Below, in pieces: positions 36,006 to 47,937 of a stretch of DNA of 64,000 bases (position 1 is its first letter; each line of letters begins with the position of its first letter). The translations under genes and the position numbers were made by a program. Source of the stretch: Tenodera sinensis (Eukaryota; Arthropoda; Insecta; Mantodea; Mantidae). The stretch is from the NCBI GenBank assembly GCA_030765045.1, contig CM060972.1, forward strand, positions 55,132,971 through 55,196,970. The letters run 5' to 3'. Under the pieces are notes generated by a model. It was not told where the DNA came from. It saw only the letters and a list, made by a program, of their open reading frames with translations, and ran no database searches.

Positions 36006-36820
36006 TTGCATTGGGTTCAGCGAGTTCACAAATAGACATGGAGGCCGGTGAACATTGAACATGTTAATGGAAATATACAGTATCGTATATAAAACACATT
36101 AAATACGGACATAAAAAAAAAAGAAAAACAAAACAGGGATAATGGAGAAACACAATTAAATCTTCCCTTTAGTTACAAGATACAAATTGAACTTTCACTA
36201 GCCTTTTCCTTCCACGTCCTCGTATTAGTTATAATATAATTATAATTTAATTATAGTATAATTAGTAATAAATGGAATCCTTTGTCAGATTGTTATATAC
36301 ATATACATTTAAGCAGCTTTCACACAGGCATCAAATATAATTAACAATGATTTCTCACTAAAGAAGCTAGAGATTACTTACAAACCTATATAAGCGTTAA
36401 CAGGATTGTCATCCAGATAATCTAATTAGCTATAAACAACTTGCAAAGTAACATAAGGATTAATAGGATAATTTGTCATTCAGATAATTCTTGTACAGGA
36501 TAGTATGACTTTGAGCATAGGTACTGAGGCGATATTTTCTGCGCAAGCCCTCTGGAGTGATTAAATGCAAAATTGTAGAGGCAGCGGAAAGGCCTCCTAA
36601 AGTTATAAATAGTGATCATAGTCGGCAAAAATTTAGATTCAATTGTCATCTTGGGTTCGCGTCAGATGGAAGTCGCGAAGTCCGCGTATAATTAGGAAAT
36701 TTATCTGCGTATAGTGTTTTATTGCAAGAACATTGTGTTGTAAAAGATAACAGAAATAACAAGACAGAAAACAAACATATAGATTGTTAGATGCGGTAAA
36801 AAAACAAGATTACGAACTCA
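36006..36820. other. unassigned AT-rich stretch
   Basis: TATAATTATAATTTAATTATAGTATAATT-type AT runs at 36230-36265. Nothing else recognised. Confidence 0.4.
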
Positions 36821-36825
36821 TAAAT

Positions 36826-36840
36826 ATACATAGTCCGTGT
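36826..36840 (+). repeat. 15-bp direct repeat, left of palindrome
   Basis: ATACATAGTCCGTGT here is repeated exactly at 37073-37087, where it directly abuts the right arm of the palindrome. It could be a target-site duplication. Confidence 0.8.
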
Positions 36841-36870
36841 AAGATTTGAAGCTTTCACGGCGAACATTAG

Positions 36871-37072
36871 TGATAAGAGCTTCACGGGTGATCAGCCGTG
36901 TTAAACTTATGAAGGTCGAGCTTTCGGCCATTATACTCTCCATGGCCATCTTCAGGACTAAAATCATAGTCAATAGTCATTTTAGTCCTGAAGATGGCCA
37001 TGGAGAGTATAATGGCCGAAAGCTCGACCTTCATAAGTTTAACACGGCTGATCACCCGTGAAGCTCTTATCA
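36871..37072. repeat. 94-bp perfect inverted repeat (hairpin) with 14-nt loop
   Basis: Arms 36871-36964 and 36979-37072 are perfectly complementary by my reading; the loop is 36965-36978. Each arm contains CTGAAGA, a GGCCAT/ATGGCC stem and GAAA in the spacing of a hammerhead ribozyme core (36988-37021 on the plus strand, mirrored on the minus strand). The near-identical 71- and 63-codon frames on the two strands are produced by the palindrome and are not genes. Confidence 0.97.
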
Positions 37073-37087
37073 ATACATAGTCCGTGT

Positions 37088-38300
37088 TAGGGTACTGTAA
37101 ACCCCGTAGCGCATTATAAAAAGGACGCCAATCCAGAAGATTTATGTAATCTATTTGTGATATAACGGAACAATAAACAAGTTTTTAACTAGGAAATGGA
37201 AATTAATCATTCTTGTAAAGGTTGATCCGTACCGCGCCCTGAGATACATCGAGAAAGTTGATAATTATTTTGAGTTTCATCGCTACAAAATGATGCTTAC
37301 ACGATAAACTTAATTACATATGCAGTTAGAAAATAGGAGAGCTGAGAGATTAACGGAGGTGTAGTGACGGGTAGGGATCAAGGTCAACGCCTTCTTCCAG
37401 CCCTATTTATAACTGGTGAGCCATACCGCGTCAGCACCGTGTGACACACTACTAAATCTTTCTTAAAATCAACAGTAGCATTTTGTAGTACATCACAGTA
37501 CGATTTACCATTATTTATTGTAGCATTTAAGTAGGAACCATGTATTGAACCAAACTAAAAAGTGAATACTTGGCGTACTCATAATTACCTTCTTGCTATC
37601 ATGGTGAAATTTATTATCTAATGTGAACATTAAATTTAAAAAACTCTACAAATGTTATCCGGATAAACGAGGGCCGGATAAAGGACTGTAATATGGTTTT
37701 GCAACGTAACCAAACTTCAAAACATCCCTGACCCATATTCCTCAAGTAAACGCCACAAACATACATTAATCTTATATGAACATATTTTACAAACTACGTA
37801 GATTCATATTATTCATAAAAATAAAAATATATTTTTGAGCCGTTTGTCTCTAGTAAGTATCATTATAATTCTACTTATAACGAAATGTTTAATGTGCAAC
37901 AAAGTTTATAAAAAAGAAGTAGATAGAAGAATAACTGTGTAAGAACTGTTTGTAGAAGGGTGAGCAGAGAAAGTCATATAAGTGCATATATCTGAAACCG
38001 AATGCATGTGTAATTTCTCCTGTGAGGTGTGGTAGGTATATGATGGTGCAGTAATGACGTAATCTGGGGCATGTGCCTGTCTCATGAGTGTTGTGACGTT
38101 ATCTCTCGGTTTAATTTTCCTTCGAGGATATTAACCCGAAGAGCATCACGACTCCCAAATGCCACAAATTGTGTACATTGCAGAGTTATCTCAGTTCATG
38201 TACTGGAGAACTCCATTACAACCTTGCCATCATCCCACGATGCTGAGAAAAGATGGCAAATAATTTGGTAGATAAAAGGTAGTTCTTACTGCAGTGAAGA
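37088..38300. other. unassigned stretch with one solo RptA-end module
   Basis: At 37915-37995, AAGTAGATAGAAGAATAACT ... GAGCAGAGAAAGTCATATAA then GTGCATATATCTGAAA resembles a lone RptA 5' end on the minus strand. Otherwise nothing recognised. Confidence 0.45.
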
Positions 38301-38459
38301 GGTTAATTTTTTACTGGTATTTTGCTTAAAGACAAAATGAGCACCTTGTGTCTGTATGTGTGGTAACCTTGGAAACCTTGGAATGCCCTAAACTGATTGT
38401 GATTAATAAGTTTTTTCTTCATTGAAAAACTGTTCTCCCTGACGAAGATAACGCCACTC

Positions 38460-38600
38460 CGCATTTTGGAAAGAAAAAAAAAAAGGTTATAGATTTGAAT
38501 GCCGATTTTGCTTAAATTTTGGGTGTTGATTCCAAATATGTTATAAGTAGGCTGTGGATTTCGCAAGCAGTTTCCTTCAGGTTGTCTACACACGAAGCAT
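38460..38600. repeat. repeat D copy 2, left part
   Basis: CTCCGCATTTTGGAAAG and GGGTGTTGATTCCAAATATG correspond to CTCTGCATTTTGAAGG and CTGCTGATTCCAAATACA of copy 1 (23400-23480). Confidence 0.5.
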
Positions 38601-38774
38601 TAGATCTGTCGCGCAAAATGTAAACAGCCGTGGCTATGAGTCACAGATATGGAAGGGGCCATGATCAGGTGACCACTACAAGCGTACAGTCGGGTAAATA
38701 AACATACATGCTATGTATTTTCAACAGTATATCTCGTAACTTTAGTGATATAATGTTCCCTAAGATGTATATTT

Positions 38775-39131
38775 TCATTGTTTGTTGCTCCTGTGCTTGC
38801 AACTATTGCAGTAAATCACCATACACATCTTAAACTTATTGAAGGTGAATTTCTTATGATTTGCAGTAAGATATTGCTTATATCGTGAAAAACTGTGTTC
38901 TACGTCGCAAATTGAATCATCCACCACAGTACCTCTTATATAATCAAGTATCTTTCCATATGCATATTTTAAGTACTCCTTCCCTATTGTTCTTGCATTT
39001 AGTCCGGTTCTATTCGTGTATTTTTCCATGAAACTTTTAAGACATGGATTGTGTAATTTATTAAATGGGATATTAGTTCGTATCATCATTTTGTGTAAAT
39101 CTGCAGAAAAGGTCAGATTGTATGCTTGCAT
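38775..39131 (-). pseudogene. hAT-like transposase relic, internally deleted
   Basis: A 118-codon minus-strand frame. The first half (DLHKMMIRTNIPFNKLHNP, then FMEKYTNRT and EYLKYAYGKILDYIRG) resembles a recurrent N-terminal block of hAT-related elements: ANIPxxKLxNPxxxxFLEKY, then LRKNYxxxxYxxTLxxIR. The second half (DVEHSFSRYKQYLTANHKK followed by a C-terminal MVIYCN) resembles the C-terminal hAT dimerisation block. The central RNase H-like catalytic region between them is missing with the frame preserved. I saw no terminal inverted repeats. It could be a domesticated short protein, but lack of any gene context favours a relic. Confidence 0.6.
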
Positions 39132-39439
39132 GTGAAGTAGAGGGCATAATTTCTACGACAATATTGTCCATTGTTAAAGTGTTTATTCCATCGTATTTCT
39201 GAATGACACAGTTTTTATTTTATTATATCAATTAATAATAAAATACTGTGAAACAAATTCTTTAATATACTCCTATATTTTCTCTTTGCGTGTTAACGCG
39301 CATGGTGTTTCTCCATATAACCACGTATGTGCCTATTACTGTGACCAGAGAAAGCGACACGGAATCGGCACTTGAAGACAGCAGGATAAGGTGCAATATA
39401 TATGCGCACAGATTGTACAGGGGGTGGGGGAAGGGGTGG

Positions 39440-40316
39440 TATCTCCGACATATGTTACAACTACCAACAATTCACATGAAGAAATTTTCTTCTTTTCGCA
39501 TTTTTTCCATAAGTATCAGAAGTACTTTCCCTTTTTAGGCACCAACAGTAGCCTGCATTCCTTTTAAATGTCCAAAAACCATGGTATCTTCTTTCAGTGT
39601 CTTTCAAATCTTAGCGAAAAAGTTCACCTGTTCCTCGCTGTAAAATCCAAGACAACAATCTGGAAAATAGTTGATGTGAGCATGCAGGAAAAGTAACTTG
39701 AACTTATCTTAGTTTTCTGAAATTTTCCAACGTGGTATTAACCATGATTTTCTAATCTGTTCTCCTGTTTCCTAAGAATTTGTCTACATCTTTGTAGCTA
39801 TGCCAAGCTTGCTTTTCTGTTTGGATCGTTGTATTCTCTAAATTAGTGTTAGACCATGGGCGTCGCGAACGGGGGGGGGGGGGGGCAAAGGGGGCCGCGG
39901 CCCCCCCCCTTGGAAGTTGCTGAACTTAATGTGCAATCAATTATTGACTATTAAACTATTATTTTAATTTAGGACAATTGTTATTTAGCACAAATCAATA
40001 CGGTTAACTGCAACAAATATAAATTTCGACAATAAAATGATGAATTAATAATATCTGATTGCAAACTCCCAACATGTGCCCCCCCACCCTTGGAAAAAAG
40101 TCTGCGGACGCTCATGTGTTAGACATTAGTTTCCTGACCTGACATCCAGTAAAACACTGATTTCAGCTTATTTAGGATAATTTTGTGATAAGCATTACAT
40201 ATGCATTTAAAACACTCACTGTCCTTGTCTAGGGCACATAAAAACTGACTCATGATTCCCAATTTTATCTAACACAAATTCCTGATTTTCTGAATAACTT
40301 GACCTCATAGAAAAAA
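39440..40316. repeat. repeat D copy 2, right part, hosting a MITE
   Basis: Follows copy 1 from TACAACTACCAACAATTCAC through CCATAAGTATCAGAAGTACT, TTTCCTAAGAATTTG, TCAGCTTATTTAGGATAAT and CACTCACTGTCCTTGTCTAG to CATAGAAAAAA. It is interrupted by the MITE at 39855-40116 and ended by RptA at 40317. Confidence 0.85.
39855..40116. mobile_element. 262-bp hAT-type MITE with 8-bp target duplication
   Basis: Ends CATGGGCGTC and GACGCTCATG are inverted with one mismatch. Exact 8-bp duplications TGTTAGAC flank it at 39847-39854 and 40117-40124. Long G and C homopolymers lie just inside the left end (39871-39909), with a C run near the right end. 8-bp duplications and GGGCG-type ends are typical of hAT elements. 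No coding capacity. Repeat D copy 1 is the empty site. Confidence 0.88.
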
Positions 40317-40880
40317 TCTTATGTTATGCACTCAAATGACTTTCTCTACTGTTGTACTAACGATTCCCACAAACTCTTATTCCTATATCTTCTTCGTGTT
40401 AGTCAAGATAAACATAATATGGGAGTACAGTAGGGTTTGAGTGATAGTCAAATATTTTAAAGCTTTCAAATCCTGTTCTGTTGGCACGGTTAAGATATAA
40501 AAAGTAAATAACGATTTGAAGTATAAGTTGTCCAAAACTGAGGCAAATAACAAGGCATATTTCCGAAATGTTTCAATCCACAAAAAATGTATTTAGACAT
40601 AAATTGTGTTTTAGCAAGATAGTCAGATTTGGTCTATCTCTTACGGTTTACCAATTAAACAAAATCATCCAGAGTAAATACGACTACATAGACTACAGCC
40701 AGAAAATTCAAGATATACATTTCATTTTTCATAAAAATATCTCAAATGTATGTCATTTTAATCAAAATCGTTAGCCATTCTCAAGAAAATAAAAATTTTC
40801 GAAAAATTATCCATGTGAAAGGCAGTTTAGGGTGGGGTTATTTTCTTCATAATCTTCGTGTCGCATCCTTGAAAGACATA
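40317..40880 (+). repeat. RptA, 3'-truncated
   Basis: Starts TCTTATGTTATGCACTCAAA directly after AAAAAA, contains ACTTTCTCTACTGTTG and central blocks, and stops at CGCATCCTTGAAAGACAT. The left boundary is fixed by repeat D copy 1. Confidence 0.93.
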
Positions 40881-41820
40881 TATATAATTTAATTGTTTCT
40901 TTTACGTAAATAACTGCTGGGAATTGCCATCACCATTCTGCATGCAATACCTCCATTTTCCTTTATTGTAATCATTGTAGAATCGTCGTTCACTTCCCAA
41001 TATTATACCTTCTCTTACTTATTCGTTTTGTTTGTCTGTCATTATCCATTTTGTATGGATTTCAAGGGTGCACAAAGCATGAAGTAACAGTCCCACGTAT
41101 TTTATAGTCGGGTTACACCTTTACCCACCCTTCTAGCGTGAGCTGGTTGCCTATTGGAATAAATTGGGCCATGATTCTGGGACATCGAACAATTATCTTG
41201 ATTGCTTTTGGTTAATGTGTAACCTCACGTAGTCAATAGGGATAGTTGCTTATCTGGAACATTCGCTTGACTTCAGACTCGATGACCACAAGGAATTTAG
41301 AGCTTTTTCCTATGGCACTAGTTTACATTCAATGCTGCCCGTTTGCTTCCAGTGGTTTGGCAATTAGCCAAATAATTTGCTTTTGTGAAGTTCAATATTT
41401 ATTCTTCCTAAAGTGATATTTTAAGGTATAGTTTTCAAGTTCTTAATTAAATTGGCAATCTAACACCAAGTGCAACAGACTTCATGAAGCCTTCAGAGTA
41501 AGATTTTGATTTTTATACAATAATATTATTTGGGCCTTTATTTTTACTTTCTGTATAACGAACCAAGTAGATGGCGAAAATATTCCATTTCAATACAAAG
41601 TTACAACGAAATTGTACCAAAAATGCATGTTTTGAAACCCTTGACTTCCAAGAGCATTTGAGAATGTATTTATTAATTCACTACAAATAGGTATTACCTA
41701 GTGGCAGAGTTAAATGACAAATTAAGATTATAAAAATAATTGCATAAACAGTAGTAATACAATAAAAAATAACAATATGAATTAAACAGTTCTATCTACG
41801 TATCAGATTACTATAGCTAC

Positions 41821-41870
<50 letters not shown>

Positions 41871-42400
41871 AAGAGAGAAAGAGACTATGATACCTCCTTC
41901 ATTAGGAACAATAAATAGCTTTGTTTCTTATCAGTTTGCCAATAGCCAGGCTCACATCAGTACCACCGGTGTTCCGGTGTTTCGACCCGCAGTTCTTTCA
42001 CACTCCAGCGAAGTTTCTGGCTGTTGCCTTTAACCGCAGTTACAAAATCACTCTGGACCGGATTTGATTCCTTAGGAATCAGAAAGAAATTCAGAGGTTT
42101 TTCACAGAAAATTAATGCTATACATGTTCATTCTTATGCCTATCTTCAGTGTATTACATTTTATCAGAATTATTACATTTTTTCAAAAGTAAACAATAAA
42201 ATGACAACAATTAGTAGTATCGTCATTGAGAGAGGGCATATGAGAAGTACGTATACATGTAAACAATCCCTATAAAAATAGAGCATAATGGGTTGACTAA
42301 GTACTGTTTTCCCTACTGTTGTTTTCCATTTAAACTTCCACACATGGTTCTTGATGAAAATACGATCTATTAATTCCGATGAGCACAGAAATGCTTTTTC
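40881..42400. other. unassigned stretch with (GA)n
   Basis: A (GA)n run at 41823-41866 with a GAAAGAAAGAGAG extension. No gene recognised in 40881-42400. Confidence 0.5.
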
Positions 42401-42414
42401 GTAGCCGTGACGGC

Positions 42415-42500
42415 TGGAGCTCTGCCATGTAGAAGTAGTGGGTTCGAGTCCAGCCTCGGGCATGGGTGTCTGTGTGTATGTAAATGTGTGTGTTGGTATA
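42415..42500 (+). mobile_element. SINE head fragment (tRNA-like B box)
   Basis: GGTTCGAGTCC (42441-42451) followed by AGCCTCGGGCATGGGTGTC and a TGTGTGTATG run, a pattern common in arthropod tRNA-derived SINEs. The A box is not clear and there is no body. Confidence 0.45.
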
Positions 42501-42592
42501 TGTGAACAAGCAAAAACGAAAATGGAAAAAATATATATAAATACAAATAATAAGAGCAAGTTCGAGGGTATTGAAGCATTGCCATTTAAAAA

Positions 42593-43306
42593 ATCTGATG
42601 TGTTGTACTCACACGACTTTCTCTACTCTTGTACTAACCGTTCTTACAAACCCTTATTCCTCTATCTTCATGTTAGTTGAGATAAACATTTGCAGAAATT
42701 ATTTCAACGGGAATATGGGTATACATTAGGCTTTGGGCGATAGTCAAATCTTTTAAAGCTTTCAAATTCCGTTCTCTTTGCACGCCTAACATAAAAAAAT
42801 GAATAGCGATGCTCAATTTGACAGAAGGAAAAGTTCTCCAAAACTTATACAATAACGAATATCTCCGAAATGGTTCACTCTAAAAAGAAAAAACAAAAAA
42901 GAAAAAAAAAATTCTTGGACATGGTGTGTTTTAGCTACATCTACATTTTTCGTATAGTAAGATTTGGTCTATCTCTCACATTTACCAGTTATGCAAAAGT
43001 TACCTAGAATGAATAGGACTTCATAACCTATAGCCAGCAAATTCAAGATATACATTTCATTTGTCATAAAAATGTCTCAAACATATAGTATTTTAATCAA
43101 AATCGTTTGAGACATTTTCAATGAAAACGAAATATTTGAAAAATTTTCCATATAAAAGGTAGTTTATTGTGGGACTATTGTCTTCAAAATCTTCGTGTCG
43201 CATCCTTGAAAGACATTAAACTTAAATACCAACTTTTGTTTTTAACCGACTTTTCATTTTTTAGTTACGCTCTCCGCAGACTGACAGACTGACACACACA
43301 CGCACG

Positions 43307-43374
<68 letters not shown>

Positions 43375-43375
43375 G
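42593..43375 (+). repeat. RptA with (CA)n, 3' end lost
   Basis: TCTGATGTGTTGTACTCACA to the microsatellite site, where (CGCG)n grades into (CA)n at 43295-43371. It faces the next, inverted copy. A further diverged plus-strand piece (ACCTTTCGCTTTAGCC, GCTGTTCACAGACAGA) is at 43465-43545. Confidence 0.93.
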
Positions 43376-43555
43376 AGAGAGAGATACATTATTAAGATTT
43401 AATTTTTTCAGAAATCCAAAAATCCAAAATTGGCCACTTTGGCTAAAAGATCTATCCTAGGTTCCCTTAACCGACCTTTCGCTTTAGCCTTGCGCTGTTC
43501 ACAGACAGATAGACGCACATACCAGACACGCATACAGACTCGCATACAACTTTTT

Positions 43556-44410
43556 ACTTTCTCTAACTAGAGGAAGTATTGTATTCCACTCAAAAATTCA
43601 ATGTCGAGATTTCACCGGCAACATATGTTTTGAGGCCCCCTGAAACCAAAAAAAGCATTTTTAGAAAAAGCTCCGTGTGTGTGCTTGTGTCCGTGTGTCC
43701 GTGTGTGTGGGTGTGGGTGTGGGTATGGGTGTGGGTTTGTCTTTCAGTCTGCCGACAACATAACTCAAAAACGAATAGTCGGTTAAAGACCAAAGTTGAT
43801 ATTTAAGTTTAATGTCTTTCAAGAATGCGACACGAAGATTTTGAAGAAAATTGCTCCACCCTAAACTACCCTTTATATGGAAACTTTTTCGAAAATTTTG
43901 ATTCTCTTGAAAATGGCTCTAAAGATTTTGATCAAAATTCCATATGTTTGAGATATTTTTATGACAAATGAAATGTATATCTTGAAGTTTTAGCCATAGC
44001 CCATTAATCCTATTTACTCTGGATGACTGTAAAACGTAAGAGATAGACTAAATCTTACTGTACAAAAATGTAGATTTTGCTGAAATACACAATTTATGTA
44101 TAAGTAAATGTTTTTGTAGAGTGAACCATTTCGGAGATATGCCTTGTTATTTGTGTGAATTTTGGAGAACTGATACTTCTTTCAAATGGAACATCGTTAT
44201 TCAATTTTATATATGTCAACCGTGCAAAGAGAACGGAATTTGAAAGCTTTAAAAGATTTTACTATCATGCAAGGTTTACTGTATTCCCATATTCGCCTTG
44301 TACCTACAAGGAAATAAGCGATAAGATAATATCCGCAAAGGTTTATCTCAACTAACACGAAGAAGATATAGGAATAAGAGTTTGTAAGAATAGTACGAGA
44401 AAATACATCA
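43556..44410 (-). repeat. RptA, near full, inverted against the previous copy
   Basis: TTACTTTCTCTAACTAGAGG, a microsatellite site with (GTGTGG)-type repeats at 43676-43736, all central blocks, and an end at TAAGAATAGTACGAGAAAAT that lacks the final about 30 bp. Confidence 0.93.
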
Positions 44411-44778
44411 AAATTTGTAAATTGCTATTCATTGATTAGATGAATAGGGCGCTTTTGAACATCAAAGAAGATAGTCTTGTAAAATCCGCCTTGATGTCAA
44501 TAGTACAATAATTGGGAGCTTTAACATCGAGTGGCGCTGATGGCAATGTTTGAATCCGCCATTTCTTTACCACCGCGGCACCTGTCGATAATAATGCGAA
44601 CTAACGGCAGCCGGCCACATTTACAGAGCAAAATTATGTTTTCAGCAGCTTTGAATAAGTGCTTGGCAATAGAGGATGGTTTTCCCATTAGTGGAAGTCT
44701 AAACCTGTGTTATTCTGCAACTTTCAGAATTTAACCTTGGCTCTTTATTCTATTGCTGTACCTAAAGATGCAGCTCTT

Positions 44779-45449
<671 letters not shown>

Positions 45450-46585
45450 TAAAAATAAGGGTAGCGTTAACAGCATTGCCTGATTAATTTCTTTTTTGGG
45501 CCACACTGTCGACAGACACAACGCACTCACATATACCCTCTTCAATGCGAGATTTGTGATAATTTTTAAACAATTACAATACTAATAACCAGGAAGCGGG
45601 GTTTTAGTGCGAAATCCATCAAGTTAACCATGCACTTACAACGGGAAGTGAAAGCGCCGACGACCTTGCACAGTGGAAGGTAGTACACCCCTCACGCTAC
45701 CTGCCGGCTGGTGTTGTTAATCTTATGTTTACCTACTTTCTAAAACCCCACTCCCTGCAAATAACTAAACAGTTCTACGCTAAACTCAATTCATTGTCAA
45801 TTCTCACATTTTTATTTATCTCTACGTTGCAGGGTTAGTTTTCAGATATGAATTCCAAAACTTTTTAATGAATCTGAAATAGAAATTATTTTACTTTAAA
45901 AATAATCGTCAGAGTTAGATGTTTGTGCGATTTGCAATTTTTAAACATGATACAAAGTTAATACTGATGCTTATAAGCACTTGGCGCTATTTATTGTTGT
46001 AGTTTTAACAAGAAATATCAGGTACTTACCAGCAAAAGTTAAATCAAACAATGTCTTAAGCTATAAGGCGCGTAATTGTTCGCATCTTCTTTTAGGTTTT
46101 CTATTTTCTATTTCTTTACTTTTTAAGTCCTCATTATTCTATTCTGACTGCTCCCTTGTAGTGAATTGCGTACAGTTCAGATTTTTTTTTCAATTTGTGT
46201 TTCGTTGTTTTTCTGTTTACTAAGGCGAGACACGAACCCGCTACTCTGCGCCAAAGACATATCCTCCAGCAAGGTCCGGCTGACATCTAAAGACTGGTCT
46301 AATAAAGTTACATTACGAAAAATAATAAAGCCTACATGTAACATGGGTTTTTTGAAACTTATGTGTAAAGAGTTTTAGTCCATTAACCAGTAAAATGAGA
46401 ATAACGTAGTTCAGTTTCTTTGCCCATGAAATGTTGAGGTCAGAGTTCAGTTCTGTTGCAAAATTTTCATAGCCTTTGCTACACACTTGCACTAGTAAAC
46501 TAGCGAAAGGAAATTAAGGCAACAGTTCAAGTTATAAAGCACATGTATAATTCCGTAACGCCTATAGGGTTTATTGTTGTGAATA
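45450..46585. other. unassigned stretch
   Basis: 45600-45720 is locally GC-richer. No gene, RNA or known repeat was recognised. Confidence 0.4.
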
Positions 46586-46589
46586 AAAA

Positions 46590-46771
46590 ATCTGATGTGT
46601 TGCAGTCACATGACTTTCTCTACTCTTGTACTAAGCATCCGTACAAATTCTTATTCGTTATTCGTATATCGTCCTGTTAGACATTTGCAAATTATCTTAT
46701 TGTTTATTTCCTTGTAGGTGCAACGAGAATATGGGAATACAATAGGCTTTGAGCGATAGTCAAATCTTGTT
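46590..46771 (+). repeat. RptA 5' fragment
   Basis: TCTGATGTGTTGCAGTCACA, ACTTTCTCTACTCTTG, then CTTGTAGGTGCAACGAGAAT to GCGATAGTCAAATCTTG; truncated after about 180 bp. Confidence 0.9.
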
Positions 46772-46899
46772 AATGTTAATCAAATGTTAATGCTCGAGGT
46801 ATGGTTAATAAAATGGACGGGGACATCTCGCTTTCATAGATCGACTGTGATTAACAGCCCCCCCCCCCAAAAAAAATGGAAACACAGGAGGCTACAGAT

Positions 46900-47245
46900 C
46901 CTATGCAAACAGGACACAGAGACCTGCGGAAGTCCCTAACAGTTCCGAGTCAGATTCGTTCCACTGGTGTAATTGTCTAGAGATGGCGATGCACAACCCA
47001 TCGACCAAGTAGCCCTCTAGTGTTCACGGGGTGTATTCTTTCCTTTGAGCAACCATTAATGTGATCTGTTTGGCACCGCCATACGCCACGAAATCTAGAA
47101 ACATATTTGAAAGATGAAAAGGAAATGAAATGAAAGGGAAATGATGGAAGTGAAATCGTGGTAGATAAGGAACTGCCCCAGCACTCGTCTATTGACCAGA
47201 GAAAACCACGAAAAGCCCAAAGTTGGAGAAGATGTTGAAGGGAAT
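46900..47245 (-). mobile_element. SINE2-related fragment, minus strand
   Basis: Minus strand: TTTTCGTGGTTTTCTCTGGT near 47215, and a 3' body with TGTTAGGGACTTCCGCAGG as at 17335. No clear tRNA-like head. Confidence 0.5.
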
Positions 47246-47321
47246 TAAACGCAGCCATCCAAAGTGAGTCTCACATGTTACTCTGTCGATATACCTCTTC
47301 ATGTTAGCTTTGTACACTTCG

Positions 47322-47830
47322 TTATAAAGGCTTAACCAGAGACATTGCAATCTGATGTTTTAAAGCACGCGTAAGGAAAAGCCATGCGTGTTTTTGTGCT
47401 AGTACCTGCCCCCAGGGCGGCACCCCGGAAGGAAGGAATGAGGCGATAGACGACGTGGGCGGTCGATCCAGGAGTCCCAACATAGAGTTCCTACTATTTC
47501 CATCTTGAAACTCCCCGACAGCTACCCCCGCTGGAACCGGACAATTCCCAGTCATGTAGCGCTCGAGACACTTGTCGACGCGGGTAAAACCTGAAAGAGC
47601 CAAACGGATGAAGGGTAAAGTGAAAAGAGAATGGAGTTGGATTGGATTCTCAATACTTGGTTCAAATATCCAGCTATTGCACACCTCCACGGGTGCAACT
47701 TACCCTTCCATGCCTTTAGCTAACGGTAATTTCACTATTTCCCTTGCCTCACAAGTCCTGGACTTCTCAGCGCTGGGAGCAATAAGAGACTTGCTCTCTG
47801 ACGTCACAAACAACTCAGCTGGCTGACACT
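47322..47830. other. GC-richer block with frames on both strands, unassigned
   Basis: A 122-codon minus frame (47322-47690; includes TRVDKCLERYMTGNCPVPAG) and an 84-codon plus frame (47572-47826) overlap. Neither has a recognised domain or good splice sites. Possibly an old SINE or LINE piece. Confidence 0.3.
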
Positions 47831-47937
47831 GTAATAAAGAGAACGTTTGCTGCTCTGTTCTTCACGGTTGATCTTTTCGAACAACTGGTCTGCATCGGTA
47901 GTAAACTCCTAATTCCTTACCCCAAAATACAAATCGT

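Noticed and set aside
36846..37073. Near-identical proteins on both strands, looking like a duplicated gene
   Set aside because: They arise because the DNA is a perfect palindrome.
47322..47690. 122-codon GC-rich frame as a gene
   Set aside because: No domain, no splice signals and an overlapping frame on the other strand; kept only as an unassigned block.
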